This document shows positions 9,534 to 18,375 of a stretch of 64,000 nt of DNA, one piece after another (position 1 is the stretch's first letter; every line of letters begins with the position of its first letter). A model generated the notes under the pieces. That model did no database searches and was not told the DNA's origin. It was given only the letters and a program-made list of their open reading frames with translations. Source of the DNA: Bacteroidales bacterium. Its GTDB lineage: Bacteria; Bacteroidota; Bacteroidia; Bacteroidales; P3. The stretch is from assembly GCA_017940465.1 (NCBI GenBank), contig JAGAYN010000051.1:16147-80146 (forward strand), in the 5' to 3' direction. The translations under genes and the position numbers were made by a program.

Positions 9534-11224
9534 CACAGGTGGAAATCGTCCTCGCCAACACCGGCGATCGCAAGCAGGTGCCGCAGGGCACACAGGTGGC
9601 CGCCCTCGCGGAAGAATACATGCACCAGCGCCAGCAAGAGAGCGACGGAAAAAAAGTGTGGCCCATACTGGGCGCACTGGTCAACAACAAGGTCGAGCCG
9701 CTGCAATACCGCGTCTACAATCCCAAGGTGATACGCCTCATCGACATCACTGACCGGCAGGGCTTCCGCATGTACCGCAACTCGCTGTGCATGATGCTCT
9801 ATACCGCCGTGCACGACTGCTACCCCAAAGCCGTGCTCTCCATCGACCACTCGCTCCAGAACGGTTTCTACTGCCGCATCGAGAGCGCCGTGGAAGACTT
9901 CACCCTCCCCTCGCAAATGGAGGTGTGCCAGACGGTGCGCGACCGCATGATCGCCCTGCAGGAGCAGGACATCCCCTTCGTCAGCAAGACCATGCTCCTC
10001 TCCGACGCCGTGGAACTGGTCCGCCCGCGCCACATGCCCAAGACACTCGACCTGCTCGAGAGCCTCAACCAGCTCTACATCGAGATGAACTTCCTCGGCG
10101 ACACGGTGCACAAAATCAACGGCAAGCTGGCCCCCAGCACAGGCTGCATCACCACGTGGGACTTCCGCCTCTACGAGGAGGGCTTCATCCTGCAGTGCGC
10201 CGACCCCGAGCATCCGGACAAGCTGTCGCTCTTCGCCGAGACCCCCAAGCTCTTCTCCATCTTCCGCGAGCACCACCATTGGGTGGACCTGCTGCAGACC
10301 CCCACGGTGAGCGACTACAACCGCATCGTGCACGACAAGGGCGGGCAGCACCTCATCCTGCTGGCCGAGGCGCTGCACGAGAAGAAGTATGCCGAGATAG
10401 CGGAGCAGGTGTCGCAGAGCGGTGCCCGGATGGTGCTGCTGGCCGGCCCGTCGAGCAGCGGCAAGACCACCTCGTGCCGCCGCCTGAGCGTGCAACTCTC
10501 GGTGCTGGGCTACGACGTGAACCAGCTCTCGCTGGACGACTACTTCCTCGGCCGCACCCGCACTCCCAAGCTGCCCAACGGCGAGTATGACTTTGAATGC
10601 CTCGAGGCCCTCGACATCCCGCTCCTCAACGAACACCTCAACGCCCTATTCCGCGGCGAGGAGGTGAAGATACCCACCTACGACTTCAAGAAGGGCGAGC
10701 CCTACTACAGCGGCAAAACGCTGCAGCTCGGCCCCCGCAGCATCCTGGTGGTGGAAGGCATCCACGGCCTCAACCCCAAGCTGACGGCCGACATCGACGA
10801 GGGGCTGAAGTTCCGCGTCTACGTCTCCGCCCTCACCCAGCTGGCCATCGACGGACAGAACATCATCCACGGCACCGACAACCGTCTGGTGCGCCGCATC
10901 GTGCGCGACAACAACTTCCGCGGCTGGGGCGCCCTGGAGACCCTCAAGCGGTGGCCTGAGGTGGTGCGCGGCGAGCGCAAGCATATCTTCCCCTACCAGG
11001 AGAATGCCAACGTGATGTTCAACTCGGCCCTGCTCTACGAACTCGGGGTGCTCAAGCGCTATGCCGAGCCACTGCTCAAGCAAGTGCCCGAAAACTGCGA
11101 GCAGTTCTCGATGGCCAAGCAATTGCTTGACTTCTCGGAGCTGATTACTCCCATAGACGACAAGTTCATCCCCTACAACTCGATTATGCGCGAGTTTCTG
11201 GGGGGCAGTGCGTTCGACTATTGA
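9530..11224 (+). CDS. TGS-domain uridine kinase-like protein
   Basis: The start is the ATG that overlaps the pepP stop (ATGA), with GGAGGTG just upstream. The frame is open far upstream, but that part is a shadow of pepP. The 564-residue protein begins with a TGS domain and a threonyl-tRNA-synthetase-like second domain. A phosphoribulokinase/uridine kinase domain follows, with P-loop GPSSSGKTT near residue 306, the LDDYF substrate motif and VVEGIHGLN. Family members are annotated as nucleoside or uridine kinases; the exact substrate is not proven. It converges on aroK with only 16 bases between stops. Confidence 0.88.
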   Translation: MTQVEIVLANTGDRKQVPQGTQVAALAEEYMHQRQQESDGKKVWPILGALVNNKVEPLQYRVYNPKVIRLIDITDRQGFRMYRNSLCMMLYTAVHDCYPKAVLSIDHSLQNGFYCRIESAVEDFTLPSQMEVCQTVRDRMIALQEQDIPFVSKTMLLSDAVELVRPRHMPKTLDLLESLNQLYIEMNFLGDTVHKINGKLAPSTGCITTWDFRLYEEGFILQCADPEHPDKLSLFAETPKLFSIFREHHHWVDLLQTPTVSDYNRIVHDKGGQHLILLAEALHEKKYAEIAEQVSQSGARMVLLAGPSSSGKTTSCRRLSVQLSVLGYDVNQLSLDDYFLGRTRTPKLPNGEYDFECLEALDIPLLNEHLNALFRGEEVKIPTYDFKKGEPYYSGKTLQLGPRSILVVEGIHGLNPKLTADIDEGLKFRVYVSALTQLAIDGQNIIHGTDNRLVRRIVRDNNFRGWGALETLKRWPEVVRGERKHIFPYQENANVMFNSALLYELGVLKRYAEPLLKQVPENCEQFSMAKQLLDFSELITPIDDKFIPYNSIMREFLGGSAFDY

Positions 11225-11240
11225 GACCGGCGGAGAACCG

Positions 11241-11726
11241 CTACGGGACCGCCTCCACGTCGGGGGCTGTCCCGTCCAGGACAATGGGGGCGCGGAGGTA
11301 GACACCTTCGCGCTCCTTCAGTTGTGCCCCTATGGCCGCCCGCATCTCGGGCTCGGGCAGGCCGTGGAGCTTCGGCCGCACATGGCGGCTGCGCAGGGCC
11401 CGCTCCACCAGGGCGTCGACCGTCATCTGCAGATAGACGGCGGTGCCGTGCTGCAGGATGAAGTCCATGTTGCCGCTGTGGCAGGGGGTGCCGCCGCCGG
11501 TGGAGACGACGACGTTCTCCAGTTCCGCCGTCGAATGCAGCATCTGCGTCTCCAGCATGCGGAAGGCCTCCTCGCCGAACACCTCGAAGAAGCGCGGCAC
11601 GGTGTAGTGGTAGCGTTCCTCGAAGGCTTGGTCCAGGTCCAGGAAGTCCATGCCGCGCGCCTCGGCCAGCCGTGGGCCGAAGGTGCTCTTGCCGCTGTAC
11701 ATGTAGCCTACCAGGTAGTATTTCAT
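11241..11726 (-). CDS. aroK: Shikimate kinase
   Basis: This 161-residue enzyme phosphorylates shikimate at the 3-hydroxyl in chorismate synthesis. It shows a P-loop GYMYSGKST near residue 7, the DLD motif (DFLDLDQAFE) that binds shikimate, a lid-region arginine and the STGGGTP motif. The start ATG overlaps the recN stop by ATGA, which fixes the start and suggests coupled translation. The upstream extension of the frame is a shadow of recN. A second shikimate-pathway gene, aroQ, lies at 50.8 kb, so the pathway is scattered. Confidence 0.93.
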   Translation of the reverse strand: MKYYLVGYMYSGKSTFGPRLAEARGMDFLDLDQAFEERYHYTVPRFFEVFGEEAFRMLETQMLHSTAELENVVVSTGGGTPCHSGNMDFILQHGTAVYLQMTVDALVERALRSRHVRPKLHGLPEPEMRAAIGAQLKEREGVYLRAPIVLDGTAPDVEAVP

Positions 11727-13384
11727 GGCTGCATCAGTTCTTTTGCCGTCTGGAGGGCGGCGGGGGTCGGGGGGTCGCTGCTGAGCATGACGGCCACCTC
11801 GGTGAGGCGCTCCTTGCCAGTGAGTCCACGTATGCGCGAGACGGTACGCTGCCCGCTGTCTTCCAACTGTTTGTACACCTTCAGGTGCTGGCCCGCCTTG
11901 GCGGCGATCTGCGGCAGGTGGGTGATGGCCACCACCTGCATCCGCTCCGCCATGCGGCACATGATGCGCCCCACGGCCACCGAGATGTCGCCGCTGACGC
12001 CGGTGTCTATCTCGTCGAAGATGATGGTGGGCAGGAGGGAATGGCTCGTAAGCATGCTCTTCACCGCCAGCATGAGGCGCGAGAGTTCGCCGCCGCTGGC
12101 CACCTTGGCCAGGTCGCGCAGGTCGCCGCCGCGGTTGGCGTTGAAGAGGAAGGCTGCCGCGTCGTGTCCTGTGGGGCCGTAGGTGGGGGTGGGCTCCAGG
12201 CGCACCTCGAAGCGGGCCTCGGGCATGCCCAGCTCGTGCAGCGTGGGCAGTATGTTCTTCTCCAGCAGACGGGCGGCCTTCGTGCGGGCCGTGGTCAGCC
12301 GGTCGGCCTCCTTCTGCAGGGCGGAGAAGGCTTGGTCCACCTGCTCCATCAAGGCCTGTATGCGTTCGTCCAGGGTGCTGATACCCTGCAGCCTGGCGTC
12401 CAGTTCCTCCCGCAGGGCGACGAGGTCGGCCACGGTGTCCACGCCGTGCTTCTTCTGCAGGCGGTAGAGCAGCGCCAGACGCTCGTCCACCGCCTGCTGG
12501 CGTTCGGGGCTGTAGGTGACGCCGTCGGCCGCCGACCGCAGCTCGTTGCCGATGTCGTCCAGCTCTATCAGGCTCGATTCCAGCCGTTTGAGCAGTTCCT
12601 CTGCCTGGGGGTGGTAGGGGGCCACGTGAGCGAGGGCCGACTTGGCGCCGCGCAACCGTGCCAGCACCGACTGCTCGGTCTCGTCGTCCACCGCGCGGGC
12701 CGCCGTGGCCAGGCCCTCGCGCACTGCCTCGGCATGGGAGAGCAGTTGCGACTCCTGCTCCAGCGACTCCTGCTCGTCGGCGTGGAGCTGCGCCTCCTGC
12801 AGCTCGTTGAACTGGAACTGCAGGTAGTCCTGCTCCTTGCGGTTCTGCGCCTCGGCGGCGGTGAGTTCCTCCAGTTCGCGCTTGAGGCGCGAGTAGTGGC
12901 GGTAGGCGTCGGCATAGCGGTCGCGTTCCTTGCCGCCGCCGATGGTGTCGAGCAGCGAGAGGCGGAAGTGGCTGTCGGCCAGGGTGAGGGTCTGGTGCTG
13001 CGAGTGGATGTCTATAATCCTCGCGCCGAGGGCCTTGAGGAAGGGGAGCTGGACGGGGGTGTCGTTGGCGAAGGCGCGGCTCTTGGCCGAGGGGAGTATC
13101 TCGCGGCGGAGGATGAGGGTGTCGTCGTAGTCCACGTCGGCCTCGTCGAAGAGGGGTTGCAGGGCGAGGCCGGCAATGTCGAACCGCGCCTCCACGACGC
13201 ATTTCTTCCCCTTGTCGGCCAGCACTGCGGCGTCGGCCCGCTGGCCGAGCAGCAGTCCCAGCGCCCCCAGGAGGATGCTCTTTCCCGCCCCGGTCTCGCC
13301 GGTAATGGCCACAAAGCCCGGCCCGAAGGCGATGTCGCTCTCGCGTATGAGGGCGTAGTTCTCTATGTGTAGGTGTGTCAGCAT
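11723..13384 (-). CDS. recN: DNA repair ATPase RecN
   Basis: This 553-residue SMC-like protein acts in double-strand break repair. It has a Walker A GETGAGKS (residues 29-36), a QHQTL Q-loop region (IDIHSQHQTLTL), a long central coiled coil rich in Glu, Gln and Leu, the ABC signature VASGGELSRL (about 433) and Walker B IFDEIDTGVSGD (about 465). It is first in a two-gene unit with aroK. Palindromic REP-like sequences of RAYT1 begin 19 bases upstream of its start, so its promoter must lie within or beyond them. Confidence 0.95.
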   Translation of the reverse strand: MLTHLHIENYALIRESDIAFGPGFVAITGETGAGKSILLGALGLLLGQRADAAVLADKGKKCVVEARFDIAGLALQPLFDEADVDYDDTLILRREILPSAKSRAFANDTPVQLPFLKALGARIIDIHSQHQTLTLADSHFRLSLLDTIGGGKERDRYADAYRHYSRLKRELEELTAAEAQNRKEQDYLQFQFNELQEAQLHADEQESLEQESQLLSHAEAVREGLATAARAVDDETEQSVLARLRGAKSALAHVAPYHPQAEELLKRLESSLIELDDIGNELRSAADGVTYSPERQQAVDERLALLYRLQKKHGVDTVADLVALREELDARLQGISTLDERIQALMEQVDQAFSALQKEADRLTTARTKAARLLEKNILPTLHELGMPEARFEVRLEPTPTYGPTGHDAAAFLFNANRGGDLRDLAKVASGGELSRLMLAVKSMLTSHSLLPTIIFDEIDTGVSGDISVAVGRIMCRMAERMQVVAITHLPQIAAKAGQHLKVYKQLEDSGQRTVSRIRGLTGKERLTEVAVMLSSDPPTPAALQTAKELMQP

Positions 13385-13402
13385 AAGTGCCTGTGTTTGT
13401 TT

Positions 13403-13480
13403 GCCCCGTAGGGGCTTGAGTCCTTAGCCGTGGGCAACGCCCACGGAACATGGCGTTGTTCTTTTGCGCCCCGTAGGGGC
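13403..13480. repeat. REP-like palindromes, left flank of RAYT1
   Basis: Two copies of the palindrome gccccgtaggggc (13403-13415 and 13468-13480) surround a third palindrome, ccgtgggcaacgcccacgg (13428-13446). The same core returns in inverted form on the other side of the transposase gene, which marks this as its cognate repeat family. Confidence 0.85.
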
Positions 13481-13486
13481 ATAAGT

Positions 13487-13933
13487 CTACAAATACCGTT
13501 CATCATATTCTATCCCGTTGGCCTCCAGAAAACTTCTATACTCTTCCATGAAACTCTTCTTCCTGTGATGCACTTCTTGTGTGGATATATAGTTTATCGT
13601 CTTCTCCTTCATCGAGTGGCTCACCGAGAAGGCTCCATAGCCTTCCTGCCACGCAAAACTGCGATACCGCCCGTCAATACCCTTTATCCACTTGCTGCTG
13701 CCTTTCTTGACATTCATCATAAAGTCGGCAATCGACATGGTGCGAGGCAAGGCGACCAGCATGTGGATGTGGTCCGGCATGCCGCCCACAATTATCGGGA
13801 CACCGCCCAGTATACGCACCTCGCCGGCCATGTAGTCGAAAACACGGGGAAGATGGTCGCGGGCGATGGTTATGCCGGACGATTTCACATGGAAAGTTAT
13901 ATGCACGTATATTTGTACAAAACTATTCGACAT
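13487..13933 (-). CDS. REP-associated tyrosine transposase (RAYT1, Y1_Tnp/IS200-like)
   Basis: This 148-residue HUH single-strand nuclease/transposase has the metal-binding pair in GGMPDHIHMLV (near residue 54) and the catalytic tyrosine helix NYISTQEVHH (near 115). WQEGYGAFSVS is shared almost unchanged with RAYT2. It lies alone between recN and sufS. Palindromes of the gcccctacggggc type sit on both sides, with the stop six bases from the left one. No IS200-type second gene (tnpB) is present. The setting fits a domesticated RAYT acting on its own repeats rather than a free insertion sequence. Confidence 0.88.
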   Translation of the reverse strand: MSNSFVQIYVHITFHVKSSGITIARDHLPRVFDYMAGEVRILGGVPIIVGGMPDHIHMLVALPRTMSIADFMMNVKKGSSKWIKGIDGRYRSFAWQEGYGAFSVSHSMKEKTINYISTQEVHHRKKSFMEEYRSFLEANGIEYDERYL

Positions 13934-13949
13934 GGTGTTTCATTCTTGT

Positions 13950-14095
13950 GCCCCTACGGGGCGGTGTGGGTTTGTTATTCTTTTACAGGGGCGGTGCCCC
14001 TGCCTATGGGCTTGGGCCCCTACGGGGCGTGATTGGTTCTTCTCTCTCTTCTCAGGGGCGGTGCCCCTGCCTATGGACTTGGGCCCCTACGGGGC
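13950..14095. repeat. REP-like palindromes, right flank of RAYT1
   Basis: The palindrome gcccctacggggc occurs at 13950-13962 and again as the second half of a two-palindrome unit. That unit is aggggcggtgcccct, a short spacer, then gcccctacggggc. It is present twice at a period of about 67 bp (13987-14028 and 14054-14095). The layout resembles a BIME. It ends 16 bases before the sufS stop codon, so it could also end sufS transcripts. Confidence 0.85.
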
Positions 14096-14110
14096 GCTTT
14101 GCCCGGCCTG

Positions 14111-15316
14111 TCACATCAACATTGCAGAGACTTTTTCAAGGGCAGTGGCGAAGGTGTCCACTTCGGCGGGGGTGTTGTAGAGGGCGAAGCTGGCGCGGAC
14201 GGTGCCGGGGATGCCGTAGCGGTCCATGACGGGCTGGGTGCAGTGGTGGCCGGTGCGGACGGCGATGCCGAGCTGGTCCAACAGGGTACCGACATCGTAG
14301 GGGTGCGCGTCGCCGATGAGGAAGGAGAGGACGGAGGTCTTCTGCGGGGCGGTGCCGAAGAGGCGTATGCCGGGCAACTGGAGGAGGGCGTCGGTGGCGT
14401 GGCGCAGGAGGGCCTCCTCGTGGGCGGCGATGGCATCGAGGCCCACCTCCTGCATGAAGGCGATGGCTTCGCCAAGCCCTATCACGTCGCCCACCGAGGG
14501 GGTGCCGGCCTCGAACTTGAAGGGGAGCTGGTTGTAGGTGGTGCGCTCGAAGGTGACCTCGCTGATCATCTCCCCCCCACCCTGATAGGGGGGCATCTGG
14601 TCCAGCAGTTCCTCGCGGCCGTACATGACGCCGACGCCCATCGGGGCGTACATCTTGTGGCCCGAGAAGCAGTAGAAGTCGCAACCGAGGGCCTGCACGT
14701 CGACCGCGAGGTGGGAGATGGCCTGGGCCCCGTCCACCAGCACGGGCACGCCGTGGGCGTGGGCGATGTCCACCATCTGCCGCACGGGGTTCACCGTGCC
14801 GAGGGTGTTCGACACATGGTTCACCGCCACCAGTCGGGTTTTATCAGAGAAGAGGTGCCCGTAAGCCTCCAGGTCCAGCACGCCGCTGTCGCTGAAGGGT
14901 ATGGGGCGCAGCCGCGCGCCGGCCAGCTGCCAGGGGACGATGTTGGAATGGTGCTCCATGCCGGAGACTATCACCTCGTCGCCGTCGCCCGAGAAGTAGC
15001 GCCGGGCAAACGAGCTGGCCACCAGGTTGATGCCCTCGGTGGTGCCGCGGGTGAAGACGATTTCGTGGCTGTGGCGCGCGCCGATGAGCTGCTGCACCTG
15101 CCGGCGGACGGCCTCGTAGCGCTCGGTGGCCACGGCGGCCAGGTGGTGGGCTCCGCGGTGGATATTGGCGTTCAAGGTCTTATAGTAGCCGCTGACCGCC
15201 TCGATGACGCGCAGGGGCTTCTGCGTGGTGGCTGCGTTGTCGAGGTAGACGAGCGGCCGCCCGTGGACCTTCTCGTCCAAGATGGGGAATTGGTTCCGGA
15301 TATGTTCTATCTCCAT
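14111..15316 (-). CDS. sufS: Cysteine desulfurase, SufS type
   Basis: This 401-residue PLP enzyme takes sulfur from cysteine for Fe-S cluster assembly. It has LDNAATTQKP near residue 26, the PLP lysine in SGHKMYAP (about 220), and the persulfide cysteine in RTGHHCTQP (about 359), which is the group II (SufS/CsdA) pattern. The other suf genes are not in the window. The gene stands between two RAYT loci and has repeats on both sides; I saw no consensus promoter in the 100 bases upstream. Confidence 0.93.
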   Translation of the reverse strand: MEIEHIRNQFPILDEKVHGRPLVYLDNAATTQKPLRVIEAVSGYYKTLNANIHRGAHHLAAVATERYEAVRRQVQQLIGARHSHEIVFTRGTTEGINLVASSFARRYFSGDGDEVIVSGMEHHSNIVPWQLAGARLRPIPFSDSGVLDLEAYGHLFSDKTRLVAVNHVSNTLGTVNPVRQMVDIAHAHGVPVLVDGAQAISHLAVDVQALGCDFYCFSGHKMYAPMGVGVMYGREELLDQMPPYQGGGEMISEVTFERTTYNQLPFKFEAGTPSVGDVIGLGEAIAFMQEVGLDAIAAHEEALLRHATDALLQLPGIRLFGTAPQKTSVLSFLIGDAHPYDVGTLLDQLGIAVRTGHHCTQPVMDRYGIPGTVRASFALYNTPAEVDTFATALEKVSAMLM

Positions 15317-15412
15317 AATACGTTGAGATGTTGATGCGTCGGTATGCTGACAGGTTGGTGTATTGAGTGGTTCATCGGTTTGTTTTCTTGGTTTCTGGCT
15401 CCGGAAACTGCA

Positions 15413-15469
15413 GCCCGCGGAGCGGGCGCAGGACTACAGGCAGGGGTGGAGCGCAGCGCAACCCCTGCA
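15413..15469. repeat. 57-bp inverted repeat, left arm around RAYT2
   Basis: This arm runs from gcccgcggagcgggc to acccctgc and is nearly the exact reverse complement of 16013-16069. Both arms contain the small palindromes gcccgcggagcgggc and aggggt/acccct. It lies 11 bases beyond the 3' end of RAYT2, between it and the sufS start. Confidence 0.88.
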
Positions 15470-15480
15470 CCAGCGCGAAA

Positions 15481-15954
15481 CTATCCGGCGGAACCCCCGG
15501 AGGGGGTGGCTGGAGAGAGGTACTTCTCGTCATAGGGGATGCGGTAAGCATCAAAAAACATCATACACTCTTCCTTGAAGGTGTGTCTGCGGTGGTGTTC
15601 CTCCTGGTTGCGTATGTAGTTGACCACCTTGGGCATAGTACTGGGACTGACCGAGAATGCCCCATATCCCTCCTGCCAGGAAAAGTGGGTGTAGCCCAAA
15701 TCCTTCAGCCAACGGCTCGACTTGGACTTGAGCACCCTGGCAAAATCGGACATGGATTTAGTCGGGGGGAGTGAAAACAGCGCGTGGACATGGGTACCCG
15801 TGCCGCCAATTTCCACAGGCATGCCACCCTCGCTGCGGACGATGCCGCCGATGTAGGAGAAGAGGCGGGCGGTGTCGGCAGCGGCGATGGGTTGGGTTCC
15901 GCTTTTGATGTGGAATACCATGTGTACGTCGATTTTCACATACGAGTTAGGCAT
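15481..15954 (-). CDS. REP-associated tyrosine transposase (RAYT2)
   Basis: This HUH transposase is about 157 residues. I chose the ATG at 15954 (MPNSYVKIDVH) because it aligns with the RAYT1 start (MSNSFVQIYVH); a second ATG seven codons upstream (15975) is possible. It shows the HUH pair in GTGTHVHALF, WQEGYGAFSVS and the tyrosine helix NYIRNQEEHH. The last residues (SPATPSGGSAG) are read from GC-rich palindromic sequence next to the left arm, so repeats form the end of the gene. It is close kin to RAYT1 but sits in a different repeat family. Confidence 0.85.
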   Translation of the reverse strand: MPNSYVKIDVHMVFHIKSGTQPIAAADTARLFSYIGGIVRSEGGMPVEIGGTGTHVHALFSLPPTKSMSDFARVLKSKSSRWLKDLGYTHFSWQEGYGAFSVSPSTMPKVVNYIRNQEEHHRRHTFKEECMMFFDAYRIPYDEKYLSPATPSGGSAG

Positions 15955-16012
15955 TGTAAGTTTTGTTTTTTCCATTCACCCCGTTGGGGTTCATTGGGTT
16001 TGTTTCCGTTGT

Positions 16013-16069
16013 TGCAGGGGTTTCGCTGCGCTTCACCCCTGCCTGTAGTCCTACGCCCGCTTCGCGGGC
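16013..16069. repeat. 57-bp inverted repeat, right arm around RAYT2
   Basis: This arm matches 15413-15469 in inverted orientation with only a few differences. It extends into dedA: the dedA stop codon (16051-16053) and its last codons lie within it, including the gcccgcttcgcgggc palindrome. Confidence 0.88.
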
Positions 16070-16830
16070 TTCCTTCCATCCCTGCCTTTCTTTATATAGT
16101 GCCGCGCGACGAGGAAGGCTATGGCGGCGGCGAGGAGGACGATGATGACGATGCTCAGCTGGCGGCTGTATTTCTCGATGACGGTGGGGTCGGCGGCTTT
16201 GTAGGCCAGCCAGCCGAAGAGGGCCAGGATGAGGTTCCAGGCCAGGGCGCCCAGGGTGGTGAAGAAGCAGAAGGAGCCGAGGTGCATCCTGGAAAGGCCG
16301 GCGGGAATGGAGATGAGCTGGCGGATGACGGGGATGAAGCGGCCGACGAGGGTGGAGACCTTGCCGTGGTCGTTGAAGTAGGTCTCGGCGCGTTGCATTT
16401 TCTCCTCGGAGAGTTGCAGCATGCGGCCCACCTTGGAGCGCGCGAAGGCGTAGACGATGGGGCGGCCGAGCCACATGGAGAGGAAGTAGTTGATGAGGGC
16501 GCCGAGCAGTGCTCCGGCGGTGCCGAAGAGGACCACCATCCACACGTTCATCCCCCCTTTGCTTTCGGGGTTGCAGGCCACGTAGACGGCCGGCGGGATG
16601 ACCACCTCGGAGGGGAAGGGGATGAAGGAACTCTCGACGGTCATCAGTCCGGCCACGGCCCAGTAGTTCATGTGGGCGTCGTACCAGTGGAGCAGGTCGG
16701 CCACGAAGCCGGTGCCGGCGGAGTCGCCGCGCACCGCCTCGGCGATGTTCACAGGTTCCTGGGCCGCCACAGGGCGGCTTGCGGCGAGGGCTGCCAAGAG
16801 CAGCAAGGGGAGCATTTTGAGTGTCTTCAT
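16051..16830 (-). CDS. DedA family membrane protein
   Basis: This 259-residue inner-membrane protein has an N-terminal signal-like segment ending in VAAQEP. The DedA (SNARE-associated) core follows: ESSFIPFPSEVVIPP, several transmembrane helices, then GRFIPVIRQLISIPAGLSRM with the conserved arginines and the glycine-proline loop. DedA relatives are linked to lipid flipping and membrane homeostasis; the substrate here is unknown. The basic C terminus (KKGRDGRKPAKRA) is encoded partly by the right arm of the RAYT2 repeat, so the native end may have been replaced by repeat sequence. Confidence 0.88.
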   Translation of the reverse strand: MKTLKMLPLLLLAALAASRPVAAQEPVNIAEAVRGDSAGTGFVADLLHWYDAHMNYWAVAGLMTVESSFIPFPSEVVIPPAVYVACNPESKGGMNVWMVVLFGTAGALLGALINYFLSMWLGRPIVYAFARSKVGRMLQLSEEKMQRAETYFNDHGKVSTLVGRFIPVIRQLISIPAGLSRMHLGSFCFFTTLGALAWNLILALFGWLAYKAADPTVIEKYSRQLSIVIIVLLAAAIAFLVARHYIKKGRDGRKPAKRA

Positions 16831-16874
16831 ATTGTTAATTTAACATAAGTTTCTATTCATTGGTCCATATCCAT

Positions 16875-16933
16875 TCATATCGGTTCTCAGTCGAAGTAAA
16901 TACCTAGGGGATACATAGAGGATACCTAGTGGG
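16875..16933 (-). repeat. Dispersed element: 11-bp repeats plus constant 22-bp tail, copy 1
   Basis: On the minus strand three 11-bp units (16901-16933, each ending in a gta such as aggta) lead into tttacttcgactgag and a constant tail ending in ccgatatga (16875-16900). Copies at 25632-25690 and 54210-54268 share 32 identical bases. It lies between the TPR gene stop and the dedA start and is the only copy oriented with the surrounding genes. Confidence 0.9.
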
Positions 16934-16944
16934 TGCCCCTGGGA

Positions 16945-18369
16945 TCAGAGGTCGAGCGGGGGGTCCGGCCGGGGGATCAGCGGGCCGAGGAGGGGGTGTT
17001 GCCCGAGCTGTGGGCAGATGCTGTCCAGGAGTTCCGGCTGGACGTCGGGCAGCATCTTGCGGGCCTTGTTGTAGCGGTTGGTGTAGAAGTAGGCGGCGGC
17101 GAGGTAGGTGCTGTAGAAGTTGTCGTGGGGGTAGAGCGCCAGCGACTCCTCGCCGAATTCAATCAGGATGTCGTACACCTGGTGGTGGTAGAGGAAGAGG
17201 GTATAGTCCTGGCACTGCGGCTCGGTGCAGTTGCCTGCGATGAGCATGCGTTCATAGCACTCGGACGCCTTGTCGAAGTAGCCGGCCACATCGTACACCA
17301 GCGCCACGCCGTGGAAGACCTCGGAATTGCCCTCGTCTTCGTGCTGTGCGGAGAGGGCGTCCTCCAGGTTGAGTGCCTTGCGGGCCGCTGCCAGTGCCGC
17401 CGGCATGTCGTTGGTGTTCATGTAGCAGACGGCCATGGATGCGAAGGATTCGGCGTCGGTGGGGTTGGAGTCGATGGCCTTGCGGAGGTAGGCCAGGGCG
17501 GAGAGGAAGTTGCCGGCATGGGCGTAGATGCTGCCGACGGTGCGGTATACATCGTCGCGGCGGTCGGTGTGTTCGAGCACACGGAGCATGGTCCCCACGG
17601 CCTGGCCGAGGTCGCCGCGGTTGTGGTAGATCTGTGAGAGCCTGACGTAGGCATCGACGAAGCCGTTGTCTATGGCGATGGCGAACTGGAGGGCGTCGAT
17701 GGCCTTGTCGTCCTGCCCTAGGGCGAGGAGGACGCATGCGAGGGTATACCAGGCATACTTGTTGTAGGGGTCGCGCTGGGTGATGTCCTGGAGGGTCTTC
17801 ATGGCCTGGTCGGTGCAGTGGGCCTGGAAGCAGGTGTCGTAATAATTGAAGAGAGTCACCTCGTCGGCGGGTTCTTCGGAGAGGGCGGCTTCGTAGTAGG
17901 CGATGGCCTTGGGGAGGTCGCCGAGCTTGTAGTATTCCTCTGCGATGTTGCCGTATATCCGTCCGGGCATCCAGCCGTCGGTGAGGGCCTCCTCGTAGTA
18001 GGCGATGGCCTTCTGCGAGTCGCCCTTGGCGCCGTAGGCCACGCCGAGGGTGTAGGCGATGTCGGTGTTGTCGGGTTCCTCCTTGCGGAGCTTGAGCAGC
18101 ATGTCGACGGCGGGGTCGAACTGCTGGTGGGCTATCATCTGGTGTGCCCGGCGGATGCGCACCTCGGTGCTGTCGGGGTAGAGATATTCGGCATAGCCTA
18201 CCGCCCTGTCGAGCGGCTGTTGGTCGTTCACCTCGAGGTAGTAGTCGATGATAATCTCCAGTTCGTCGACGTCGAAGAACTGCTGCTGGCCTTTGAGGAC
18301 CGTCCGTTCAAAGTCGAGTACGAGGTCGCGCACCTCCTTGTCATAATCCTTGAATCTGTCTTTTTTCAT
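16945..18369 (-). CDS. Tetratricopeptide-repeat protein
   Basis: This 474-residue protein lacks a signal peptide and is made almost wholly of TPR units from about residue 30 on. Examples are AIAYYEEAL, AIAYYEAALSE, YAWYTLACVLLALGQDDKAIDALQFAI and SIYAHAGNFLSALAYLRKAI. It is probably a cytoplasmic scaffold for protein-protein contacts. It starts six bases after the sprA stop, so the two are surely co-transcribed. That position makes a role linked to secretion or envelope assembly possible, but there is no catalytic motif to confirm it. Confidence 0.85.
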   Translation of the reverse strand: MKKDRFKDYDKEVRDLVLDFERTVLKGQQQFFDVDELEIIIDYYLEVNDQQPLDRAVGYAEYLYPDSTEVRIRRAHQMIAHQQFDPAVDMLLKLRKEEPDNTDIAYTLGVAYGAKGDSQKAIAYYEEALTDGWMPGRIYGNIAEEYYKLGDLPKAIAYYEAALSEEPADEVTLFNYYDTCFQAHCTDQAMKTLQDITQRDPYNKYAWYTLACVLLALGQDDKAIDALQFAIAIDNGFVDAYVRLSQIYHNRGDLGQAVGTMLRVLEHTDRRDDVYRTVGSIYAHAGNFLSALAYLRKAIDSNPTDAESFASMAVCYMNTNDMPAALAAARKALNLEDALSAQHEDEGNSEVFHGVALVYDVAGYFDKASECYERMLIAGNCTEPQCQDYTLFLYHHQVYDILIEFGEESLALYPHDNFYSTYLAAAYFYTNRYNKARKMLPDVQPELLDSICPQLGQHPLLGPLIPRPDPPLDL

Positions 18370-18375
18370 GCGTGT

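Noticed and set aside
13487-15975. RAYT1 and RAYT2 as complete IS200/IS605 insertion sequences
   Set aside because: There is no tnpB and no typical IS ends; multi-copy palindromes flank each gene, which fits RAYT loci better.
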